12,836 nt of DNA from CAYNYI01 sp964401455 (GTDB lineage Bacteria; Fibrobacterota; OXYB2-FULL-49-7; CAYNYI01), in contig CAYNYI010000085.1 of assembly GCA_964401455.1 (NCBI GenBank), positions 1-12,836 of the forward strand. Reading direction: 5' to 3'. How positions within the stretch are numbered: the first letter of the stretch is position 1; each line of letters begins with the position of its first letter. Positions 1 through 5,778 of the stretch are shown one piece after another. The notes beneath the pieces are model-generated. The model was given only the letters and a program-made list of their open reading frames with translations, ran no database searches and was not told the DNA's origin. Both the position numbers and the translations under genes were made by a program.

Positions 1-2
1 GT

Positions 3-29
3 TGGGCGGGGGCCGTGTTTGATTTTTAA
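3..29 (+). CDS. Possible 3' tail of an outer-membrane barrel protein (partial)
   Basis: One open frame entering from the left edge ends with residues WAGAVFDF and a TAA stop at 27-29. A C-terminal Phe with alternating hydrophobic residues at -1, -3 and -5 is the usual last-strand signature recognised by the BAM complex in outer-membrane beta-barrels. Only eight codons are visible, so this is a suggestion. A second frame stays open to a TAG at 43-45 and cannot be excluded. The gene, if real, would lie 34 bases upstream of the secreted DUF4139 protein and could share its transcript. Confidence 0.22.
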   Translation, partial: WAGAVFDF

Positions 30-63
30 CGGGGATATTTTTTAGTCTACCGTGGGGTTTTCA

Positions 64-1440
64 GTGATCCTTAAATCTTTTCTTTTGCTGCTTGCGCTCG
101 TTCCTTTTGCAAAGGCGTCCTCCCTTACCATATACAGCGGTGATCACTCTTTAGTAAAAGAAAAAAGAGAGATCGGATCATTTGTTTCAAAAGATGAGTT
201 CTTGATTGACAGTATATGCTCCGGAGCGGTTGCCGGATCCTTTCGCGTTTTACCGGCCGGTAAATCCGGAGATCCTGAAATAAAGAGTCTGCGATTTATT
301 GAGGCTTTTGCAAATTACAATGATATTATGGACAGCTTTGTCGGCGATACTGTCAAGCTTCTTCGTTATAATGAAAAAAACGGTACTGAAATCATGAAAA
401 AGGCGCTGCTTATTAAGAGTGGCCCCGGCCCGGTGTTTTCCATTGACGGAGAAGTATATCTTGGTGCTCCGGGAAATGTGGTTTTACCGAGTTTGCCGGT
501 GAATAGAGGTTTTTTGCCGGGTGTTCTTTGTTCTTTCGACGGGAAACTTAAAAAGAAAGACAGCATCCTGATTTCCTATATGACATCCGGGCTCGGATGG
601 AAGGCTGATTATTCAATTTATGCGGAGAAGAAGGGCAGGGGTATTATCGAATCATGGGTCAGTATAGAAAACCGCACAGGCAGGCCTTTCAATAATACTG
701 AAGTTAAAATTATGGCCGGAGAGGTTAATTTCGATAAAGGCGGGCCGGTCAGGCCTGTTGCCGGAAGAAACTTGTTCGCGCGGGCGGAGTCGGGAATTCC
801 GCGTAATGATGGAGCACAGCAGAAACCCTTTTCAGGGTTTCACATTTTCAGTCTGCCTGAGCCGGTGGATCTTTTACCCGGTTCACCTGTCAGGGTCAGG
901 CTGTTTCCGAACATGAATCTCAGTATGGAACGCGTAACCGAAAGTGTCGGAGGGCCCTGCGGTTTCTCAGGCCGTGAAAAAGAAGAATGGGTCCTCCAGG
1001 ATATTTTCAATTATCTTGAGTTTTCTAATGATAAAAAAAGCGGAGTCGGTAAGCCGCTTCCATCCGGAACAGTCAGGGTCTATCGCCGTAACGGGCAAGA
1101 ATATGAATTTGCGGGTGAGGACAATATTGAAAATATTCCGGTGGATGAAAAAGTCAAAGTAAGGCTCGGAAAAGCTTTTGACCTGAAGGTAAAAAGAAAA
1201 CAGTCTTTGTTTGAGAGAAAAGGCCGGAATGTCAGTATTTACGGCTGTAAATTCAGTGTTGTCAATTCCGGAGGTAAAAAGGAGTCGATCAGAGTTATGG
1301 AAAGAATGAGCGGAGAATGGGATATCCTTGAAAATTCTCTGTCATACAATAAACTGAATTCGGGAATGATCGCTTTTGATCTGAATCTGAAGCCCGAGGA
1401 GGAAAAGGAGTTTTTTTATAAGGTACGGGTAGAGAGATAG
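64..1440 (+). CDS. Secreted DUF4139 domain protein
   Basis: A predicted exported protein of 458 residues. The GTG at 64 is preferred over the in-frame GTG at 52 because GGGG at 54-57 sits 6 bases upstream of it, while nothing comparable precedes the earlier one. From GTG 64 the protein begins with a classic signal peptide: a Lys, a run of Leu, then a small-residue cleavage site at about AKA-SS (residue 19). The mature start, LTIYSGDHSLVKEKREI, matches the opening of DUF4139/MuiA-like proteins. The typical DUF4139 core follows: SYMTSGLGWKADY near residues 171-183, MAGEVN near 217-222, and a C-terminal VRVYRRNGQEYEFAGED segment with the beta-rich LGKAFDLKVKRK motif. The biochemical function of this family is not established; a role in the periplasm or cell surface is inferred from the signal peptide. 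It converges on the STAS gene with three bases between the stop codons. No terminator with a T-run is visible between them. Confidence 0.8.
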   Translation: MILKSFLLLLALVPFAKASSLTIYSGDHSLVKEKREIGSFVSKDEFLIDSICSGAVAGSFRVLPAGKSGDPEIKSLRFIEAFANYNDIMDSFVGDTVKLLRYNEKNGTEIMKKALLIKSGPGPVFSIDGEVYLGAPGNVVLPSLPVNRGFLPGVLCSFDGKLKKKDSILISYMTSGLGWKADYSIYAEKKGRGIIESWVSIENRTGRPFNNTEVKIMAGEVNFDKGGPVRPVAGRNLFARAESGIPRNDGAQQKPFSGFHIFSLPEPVDLLPGSPVRVRLFPNMNLSMERVTESVGGPCGFSGREKEEWVLQDIFNYLEFSNDKKSGVGKPLPSGTVRVYRRNGQEYEFAGEDNIENIPVDEKVKVRLGKAFDLKVKRKQSLFERKGRNVSIYGCKFSVVNSGGKKESIRVMERMSGEWDILENSLSYNKLNSGMIAFDLNLKPEEEKEFFYKVRVER

Positions 1441-1443
1441 GCC

Positions 1444-2121
1444 TTATTCCGGAAGAGAATTCCGGTCCGGATAAATGTCTATGTATCTGTGAAGATTTAC
1501 CGCCCTTACCAGCTTCCGGATTTTTTCTTTAAGGCCGAAAAGGCAAAGGTCGCCTTCTTCAGCTCTCAGCCTGGATGCGGCAAGAGACAGGACCCCGATA
1601 ATGCTGCTGTAGAGGTAGTCGATCTCGGTCATGTCAACGGCGATAAATTTATGCCCGCTGTTAATCAGGTCCATCAGTTCTTTTTTAAGAACCCGTGTGT
1701 CGGGATTTATGTCAAAACCGCCCTTTATCCTTATTATGTGGTATTTATTACGCTCTGAGGAATCGACAGTGATTTTTGAGCTTTTCTTTCCAAGAACATT
1801 GTCGCTGAACTCTTCTTCTGTTTCATATATCTTTATAACCGGATCAAGCATGAGGTCTCCGGGCAGGCTTTCCATTTTAGGCCGCCCTGCGATAAAAAGC
1901 GATCCCCCGGCTTCTCCGATTATTTTCCAAAGCTGCAGTATGGCCTCTATTCCGAGCATATTTATGCTTGGAACATTCTCAAGATTAATAAGAAAGTCTT
2001 TATGCCCTTTCTCAAGGGACTTTTCCATGAAATGAATGAAGTCGGTGCTTGTCTCGTCTCCGAGTTCCTCGCGCGGCTCCACCACGACATAGTTTCCGAT
2101 GTTTCTTGTTTCTATATCCAT
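1444..2121 (-). CDS. Tandem STAS-domain protein (anti-anti-sigma factor-like)
   Basis: A cytoplasmic protein of about 225 residues made of two STAS domains (about 1-108 and 118-225). STAS domains of the SpoIIAA/RsbV class bind anti-sigma kinases and are switched by phosphorylation of a Ser/Thr in a D-S/T-S-G loop. The second domain keeps two adjacent serines in that loop (LYSSIIGVLS, Ser172-Ser173 counted from this ATG), but the usual Asp is Tyr and the Gly is Ile. The first domain has INMLGIEA at the equivalent place and therefore has no phosphoacceptor. No kinase or sigma factor gene is adjacent. ATG 2121 is chosen because the minus-strand AGGTG just upstream can act as a Shine-Dalgarno; an in-frame GTG at 2127 overlaps that site. 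Expression is probably driven by the promoter and repeat array immediately upstream. A non-kinase-regulated scaffold or polarity role is also possible. Confidence 0.82.
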   Translation of the reverse strand: MDIETRNIGNYVVVEPREELGDETSTDFIHFMEKSLEKGHKDFLINLENVPSINMLGIEAILQLWKIIGEAGGSLFIAGRPKMESLPGDLMLDPVIKIYETEEEFSDNVLGKKSSKITVDSSERNKYHIIRIKGGFDINPDTRVLKKELMDLINSGHKFIAVDMTEIDYLYSSIIGVLSLAASRLRAEEGDLCLFGLKEKIRKLVRAVNLHRYIDIYPDRNSLPE

Positions 2122-2139
2122 TGACACCTGCTAAGATTT

Positions 2140-2173
2140 AATATAGTATAAGCCGAAGCATTTTTTAAATCNN
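2140..2173 (-). promoter_or_regulatory. Predicted sigma-70 promoter of the STAS gene, -35 contributed by the repeat
   Basis: On the minus strand a -10 hexamer TATACT (2150 to 2145; an overlapping TATATT lies at 2145 to 2140) sits about 24 bases before the ATG. Exactly 17 bases upstream is the hexamer position 2173 to 2168, reading NNGATT. The two N bases are in the assembly gap, but every complete repeat unit reads CTTGATTT here, so the expected -35 is TTGATT (four of six consensus). Spacing and -10 quality are good; the -35 is partly inferred from the repeat. Confidence 0.5.
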
Positions 2174-2390
2174 NNNNNNNNNNNNNNNNNNNNNNNNNNN
2201 NNNNNNNNNNNNNNNNNNNNNNNNNNNNNNNNNNNNNNNNNNNNNNNNNNNNNNNNNNNNNNNNNNNNNNNAAGAACTTTTTTAAATCAAGAACTTTTTT
2301 AAATCAAGAACTTTTTTAAATCAAGAACTTTTTTAAATCAAGAGCTTTTTTAAATCAAGAGCTTTTTTAAATCAAGAGCTTTTTTAAATC
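2155..2390. repeat. 17-bp tandem repeat array (VNTR) interrupted by the assembly gap
   Basis: Seven uninterrupted 17-bp units run from 2272 to 2390. Four read AAGAACTTTTTTAAATC (2272-2339), then three read AAGAGCTTTTTTAAATC (2340-2390). A degenerate unit (2155-2171) ending in TTTTTTAAATC lies just left of the gap, so the array spans the gap and its true copy number is unknown. There are no unique spacers, so this is not CRISPR. On the minus strand the unit is GATTTAAAAAAG followed by YTCTT, giving an A-tract and a TTGATT box every 17 bases. The array fills the space between the two minus-strand genes. The right-most unit contains the stop codon of the metalloprotease-like gene. Confidence 0.95.
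2172..2271. other. Assembly gap (100 N)
   Basis: Exactly one hundred undetermined bases, the usual placeholder for a gap of unknown size. Both edges are the same 17-bp repeat, so the gap is best explained by assembly collapse at the tandem array. Real sequence here could be shorter, or many units longer. Confidence 0.97.
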
Positions 2391-3241
2391 AAGAGACTTA
2401 TGAGTCTTTTCAATATGATTATGGATAGAGGGATAAGTAAAGCGAGAAAATTGATGACGGCGGCAAAAATCAGTATGTTTACCAGGATACCGGTCTTAAG
2501 TGCCGCCGTCGAAAGAAGTTCGACACTGATTCCTCCAAAAAAATAAAAAACCGCGTTTAATATAAGTATCAGGATAAATATAACGCGGAAACCTCTTGCC
2601 GCCCCCCGGAAATCATTCATGCTCGGACTTATATGCCCCCCGATTCCTATAAGTATTATTATTAAAGGGTATATTCGCCAGTTTCTGTATGTCTCAATCG
2701 AAAAGAAAAAATCTAATTTGGATTTTACGGCACCGAAAGTTTTTAAAGAATAGTCCGCGAAATATGAAATTGAACTGAAGTTTTTAATATTATCATAAGA
2801 AAGGAGTGGCACTTTTGACAGAGAGAATTCCGGATATAGACGCTTTACAGAAAAATAAAGAATGGCTGAGCCGAAAATAAACGGGGCAAGACCTATGAAG
2901 AAATTTCCCGAGGACTGGTAAATGCTTCTTCTGTCATAGCTGTGTTCCACATATCCAAGAGAACTGCCCTCTCTTGAGAAAAGAGAGAAGCCTGTTATTT
3001 TATGTCTGAATATGAGGCAGGCGAGAATGTGTCCTATTTCATGTACGGGGGTGCCAATGGCCGCAAAGAACATGTAGGCGCGAGTTCCGAACGCCGAAGG
3101 AATCAGGCTTTCGAAAGCGATTTTCAGTATTCTCAAAATAAAGCCGCATACCGCGAGCGGAGACAAAATGATGAGTATCTGAAATACGGTTATCTCAAAG
3201 ACTGCCGCGAGAAATTCGAGAATATTTCCGAGTATCTGCAT
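2384..3241 (-). CDS. Polytopic membrane protein with HEIGH motif, M50-like metalloprotease candidate
   Basis: A 285-residue protein with several hydrophobic segments (about 12-40, 52-78, 113-132, 188-204, 217-236 and 250-283). HEIGH at residues 67-71 is an HExxH zinc site placed inside a membrane helix, as in site-2 proteases (M50). It is followed by NFFIGLAP at 113-120, reminiscent of the small-residue/Asn stretch after the M50 active site. HISPSMND at 203-210 follows, with an Asp that could be the third metal ligand in place of the usual LDG motif. Intramembrane proteolysis is therefore inferred; the substrate is unknown. No clear Shine-Dalgarno precedes the ATG, whose upstream is AT-rich. 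The stop codon lies inside the right-most 17-bp repeat. The STAS gene lies downstream on the same strand, possibly in the same transcript. A non-proteolytic M50-like relative is an alternative. Confidence 0.65.
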   Translation of the reverse strand: MQILGNILEFLAAVFEITVFQILIILSPLAVCGFILRILKIAFESLIPSAFGTRAYMFFAAIGTPVHEIGHILACLIFRHKITGFSLFSREGSSLGYVEHSYDRRSIYQSSGNFFIGLAPFIFGSAILYFSVKRLYPEFSLSKVPLLSYDNIKNFSSISYFADYSLKTFGAVKSKLDFFFSIETYRNWRIYPLIIILIGIGGHISPSMNDFRGAARGFRVIFILILILNAVFYFFGGISVELLSTAALKTGILVNILIFAAVINFLALLIPLSIIILKRLISLLI

Positions 3242-3369
3242 ATTTTTTAAAATAAGTTATTAAAAAATGTTAAACCCGAAAAAAAAATGGCTTTTGCCTC
3301 TTAAGGCAGAATGTATTATTTTCTCTTTCCCAGGGGAAAATGCTTTTTTAATTACGGGGATTTTTTGTC
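3242..3369. promoter_or_regulatory. Divergent intergenic region with a 14-bp palindrome
   Basis: The AT-rich spacer between the divergent metalloprotease-like gene (-) and pgsA (+) must hold both promoters, but I find no convincing -35/-10 pair on either strand. Two symmetric elements are visible: TTTCCC-AG-GGGAAA at 3326-3339, whose 2-base centre suits a DNA operator better than an RNA hairpin, and a weak 5-bp stem TGCCT/AGGCA at 3295-3308. GGGGA at 3356-3360 is the likely ribosome binding site of pgsA, 9 bases before its ATG. Confidence 0.35.
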
Positions 3370-4011
3370 ATGACTCTTTCCAACAGGCTTACCATAATGA
3401 GGCTGATATGCGCTCTTGTCTTTATAGGTGTTTTCTTCTTCGACACCTTCGCCACTTATCTCATCGCCTGGGCTATCGCGATTTTCAGTGAGGTGACCGA
3501 CTATCTTGACGGCAGCATTGCAAGAAAAAGAGGTGAGATTACTGATTTCGGTAAGCTCATGGACCCTTTTGCCGACAGTATGACCCGTTTTTCCTTTTTT
3601 ATATGCTTTTATGACTCCGGGGTGTTGTTTGATCTTGATAAGGCCAATTGGAATAAGTCAGTTGAATTTAAACTTGCTACTATAATGATAATTCTGATTT
3701 TCTACAGGGATGCCGGCAATCTGATGCTGCGGGTCTTGGCGATGTCGAAGAAAATCGTTATCGCGGCCAGAAAAAGCGGGAAAATCAAGGCCGGTATTCA
3801 AGCTGTCGGAATTCAGGTGCTTTTTATTTGCCTTATACTCCGTAAGATGGTTGACCGCAACTATTTCGGTCTTGGTGAAAGCGGCTTTCTTGACAATCTC
3901 ATACCGCAGATTTCCTTCTATACCATGGTCGTAATCACAATTTACACAGTCTATTCGGCTTTTGACTACTGGTTCTCCAATAAGCACATTGTTGCCGCGG
4001 TAGAAAAATAG
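3370..4011 (+). CDS. pgsA: CDP-alcohol phosphatidyltransferase, probable CDP-diacylglycerol-glycerol-3-phosphate phosphatidyltransferase
   Basis: An integral membrane enzyme of 213 residues. The CDP-alcohol phosphatidyltransferase signature D-G-x2-A-R-x8-G-x3-D-x3-D is complete: D47 G48, A51 R52, G61, D65 and D69, with the extra D44 upstream. These aspartates bind the metals and catalyse transfer of the phosphatidyl group from CDP-diacylglycerol. The downstream KSGKIKAGIQAVGI segment (about 135-148) resembles the GKIKT..Q region of PgsA rather than phosphatidylserine synthase or cardiolipin synthase, so glycerol-3-phosphate is the likely acceptor and phosphatidylglycerol the eventual product. 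Length and about six hydrophobic segments fit the family. An atypical insertion with charged residues (about 84-95) lies between the active site and the next helix. ATG 3370 follows GGGGA by 9 bases. pabB starts 29 bases after its stop, which suggests cotranscription. Confidence 0.8.
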   Translation: MTLSNRLTIMRLICALVFIGVFFFDTFATYLIAWAIAIFSEVTDYLDGSIARKRGEITDFGKLMDPFADSMTRFSFFICFYDSGVLFDLDKANWNKSVEFKLATIMIILIFYRDAGNLMLRVLAMSKKIVIAARKSGKIKAGIQAVGIQVLFICLILRKMVDRNYFGLGESGFLDNLIPQISFYTMVVITIYTVYSAFDYWFSNKHIVAAVEK

Positions 4012-4040
4012 CTCTTTTCAGTCGCTACGGATTTTTTCTT

Positions 4041-5012
4041 ATGCATGCAGCGGAATTAATGAATCGTCTTGCCTCGCACGGTGAGCCGTTTTTGTTCATT
4101 ATTGACTTTGACTGCGTCCGACCGGTAATAATACCGATTAAAAATCTGCCGGAAGACATCTTTTTCAAAATAAGGGGCACGGAATCGCCGAAGGAATCCC
4201 GGGCGCAAGGCGAGCATTATGATTCCCGAAATTTTAATTACCGACCGGTCAGCTATGATCGCTATATGCGCTCATTTCGCATAATACGCGACAACCTTGA
4301 AAAAGGGAATACATATCTGGCCAATCTGACTTTTCCCTCTTTTATATCTTCAGAATTAGATCTTCGTTCCGTTTACCACAGCGCGCGGGCACCGTATAAG
4401 CTTTTATTCAGGGATGATTTCGTTGTGTACTCTCCTGAATGTTTTGTCCGGATAAAATCGGGAAAGATCTATACATTCCCGATGAAGGGTACCATTAACG
4501 CCTCCATAAAAAACGCAGAGGAAGAGATTATTTCCGACCCAAAGGAAAAAGCGGAACACATAACAGTCGTGGATTTGTTGAGGAATGATATTGGAAAAAT
4601 CAGCAGAAATGTCCGGGTGGAGAAATTCCGTTATACAGAGAGAATTAAAACATCCTCGAGCGAGATTATCCAGGTGAGCTCAGTTATCAGCGGAACTCTG
4701 GGGGAGAACTACAGGGAGCGACTGGGAGAGATTCTTTTTACCATGCTTCCCGCGGGCTCTGTGACAGGAGCCCCGAAAAAGAGAACAGTGGAAATAATAA
4801 AAGAAGCCGAAGGCTACCAAAGAGGTTATTATACAGGAGTATTCGGCCTTTTCGACGGCAGGGATCTGGATAGTGCGGTAATGATAAGGTTTATTGAGAA
4901 GACAAAAGACGGGGGATTTATCTATAAAAGCGGCGGAGGTATTACAATCTACAGCGATCCGGAAAAAGAATACAGCGAACTCATGGAGAAAATTTATGTG
5001 CCTTCTGATTGA
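4041..5012 (+). CDS. pabB: Aminodeoxychorismate synthase component I (short form)
   Basis: A chorismate-binding enzyme that aminates chorismate to 4-amino-4-deoxychorismate in p-aminobenzoate and folate synthesis. Family motifs occur in order: GNTYLANLTFP (89-99), SPECF (131-135), PMKGT (147-151), VDLLRNDIG (177-185), SSVISGTLG (213-221), LPAGSVTGAPKK (236-247), RGYYTGVFG (261-269) and SGGGIT (297-302). The Lys in PMKGT is the residue that, in PabB, attacks the ring to form a covalent intermediate; anthranilate synthases lack it. That supports PabB over TrpE. At 323 residues it lacks much of the N-terminal domain of the roughly 450-residue E. coli enzyme, which is normal for the short form seen in Bacteroidetes and relatives. 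No PabA glutaminase is adjacent, so ammonia would come from a distant PabA/TrpG or be free. The start is preceded only by a weak GGA. The 3' end overlaps pabC. Confidence 0.88.
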   Translation: MHAAELMNRLASHGEPFLFIIDFDCVRPVIIPIKNLPEDIFFKIRGTESPKESRAQGEHYDSRNFNYRPVSYDRYMRSFRIIRDNLEKGNTYLANLTFPSFISSELDLRSVYHSARAPYKLLFRDDFVVYSPECFVRIKSGKIYTFPMKGTINASIKNAEEEIISDPKEKAEHITVVDLLRNDIGKISRNVRVEKFRYTERIKTSSSEIIQVSSVISGTLGENYRERLGEILFTMLPAGSVTGAPKKRTVEIIKEAEGYQRGYYTGVFGLFDGRDLDSAVMIRFIEKTKDGGFIYKSGGGITIYSDPEKEYSELMEKIYVPSD

Positions 5013-5595
5013 GACAGTCAGGCTTGTTGACGGAGTACCCGTGAACGCGCATGGCCATAACGCCAGAATAAAAAGAGCTGTCTGCGAACTCGGCAAGGAA
5101 AAAGTGTCCGTTTTTGATGTCGGTGCCGTTATAGATCCGCCTGAAGACTTAAAGTCCGGCCGGGTGAAGTGCCGAATTCTGTTTGGCAGAAATATTACGG
5201 GAATTGAGTACCGTACTTATACTCCGCGGAAAATAAAAAGTCTCAAGGTCGTTTACTGTGATGATATTGTTTATGATCATAAATATGCGGACAGACGAGT
5301 TCTCGAGGCGCTCAGGGGAGGAAGAGGGGAATATGACGAGGTCCTTATAGTCCGGAGCGGATACGTAACTGACACCTCTTTCTCAAACGTTGTTTTCTTC
5401 TCCGGTAATAAATACTATACACCCTCATGTCCTCTTCTTTACGGTACCCGAAGAAGACAGCTCATCGATAGCGGAGAGTTGCGTGAAGAGGAAATAAAAG
5501 CTTCCGAAATACGGCTTTTTGACGGGATTTTTCTTATCAATTCTATGCTGGATCCCTTCGAGATCAGGATTGACAGGTCTGCCGTTATTCTGTGA
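4996..5595 (+). CDS. pabC: Aminotransferase class IV, probable 4-amino-4-deoxychorismate lyase
   Basis: A PLP enzyme of 199 residues expected to split aminodeoxychorismate into p-aminobenzoate and pyruvate, completing the step begun by PabB. The frame is open further upstream (to an ATG at 4894), but ATG 4996 is the better start. GGAG at 4985-4988 lies 7 bases before it, the protein then begins MCLLIETVRLVDG as in short class IV enzymes, and the upstream stretch is simply pabB read in another frame. YDHKYADR at 93-100 contains the probable PLP lysine, Lys96. DEVLIVRSGYVTDTSFSNVVF (about 113-133) and the PLLYGTRRRQL segment bind the cofactor phosphate. It overlaps pabB by 17 bases, indicating translational coupling. 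The short length and YxxKYADR style match a compact subgroup found next to short PabB; branched-chain aminotransferases are about 100 residues longer. Confidence 0.82.
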   Translation: MCLLIETVRLVDGVPVNAHGHNARIKRAVCELGKEKVSVFDVGAVIDPPEDLKSGRVKCRILFGRNITGIEYRTYTPRKIKSLKVVYCDDIVYDHKYADRRVLEALRGGRGEYDEVLIVRSGYVTDTSFSNVVFFSGNKYYTPSCPLLYGTRRRQLIDSGELREEEIKASEIRLFDGIFLINSMLDPFEIRIDRSAVIL

Positions 5596-5669
5596 TTCTT
5601 TCTTCGTTTTTTTATCTCCTTATATATCATAATCTTCTAATTTTCGCACCGGTTTTCTGAATTTTTCGT

Positions 5670-5698
5670 TTGACTTCAACCACAAGATATTGTATTTT
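5670..5698 (+). promoter_or_regulatory. Predicted sigma-70 promoter upstream of smc
   Basis: TTGACT at 5670-5675, a 17-base spacer and TATTTT at 5693-5698 form a reasonable -35/-10 pair about 80 bases before smc. Two near-identical 14-mers, CTTCAACCACAAGA (5674-5687) and CTTCAACAATAAGA (5701-5714), differ at two positions and lie 27 bases apart. One abuts the -35 and the other overlaps the expected start point, so they could be operator sites. The promoter rests on pattern only. Confidence 0.42.
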
Positions 5699-5703
5699 AG
5701 CTT

Positions 5704-5735
5704 CAACAATAAGACTACTTGTTGTGCTTTTTTTT
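5704..5735 (+). terminator. Weak terminator-like hairpin in the pabC-smc spacer
   Basis: CAACAA (5704-5709) can pair with TTGTTG (5719-5724) over a 9-base loop, and eight T residues follow at 5728-5735. The stem is short and AT-rich, so termination would be weak. It could end read-through from pabC about 110 bases after its stop. It would also begin almost at the predicted smc transcription start. Confidence 0.28.
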
Positions 5736-5778
5736 AGTAAAGCTATTGATTTGAATATAGATAGGAAGAGGGGTTTAA

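Noticed and set aside
1449..1465. CCGGAA/TTCCGG hairpin near the convergent stops as a bidirectional terminator
   Set aside because: The 6-bp stem is inside the STAS coding end and no T-run follows on either strand.
1489..1758. Plus-strand small open frame of 89 codons
   Set aside because: It is antisense to the second STAS domain, with no start signal or family resemblance.
2155..2390. CRISPR-like short repeat array
   Set aside because: The 17-bp units are directly adjacent with no unique spacers, and no cas genes are present. It is a simple VNTR.
3267..3491. Plus-strand open frame of 74 codons overlapping the pgsA start
   Set aside because: It overlaps pgsA in another frame. The pgsA frame has complete catalytic motifs, and this one has none.
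4894..4995. N-terminal extension of pabC from an upstream ATG
   Set aside because: This stretch is pabB coding sequence in another frame. The family start is at ATG 4996 with a good ribosome binding site.
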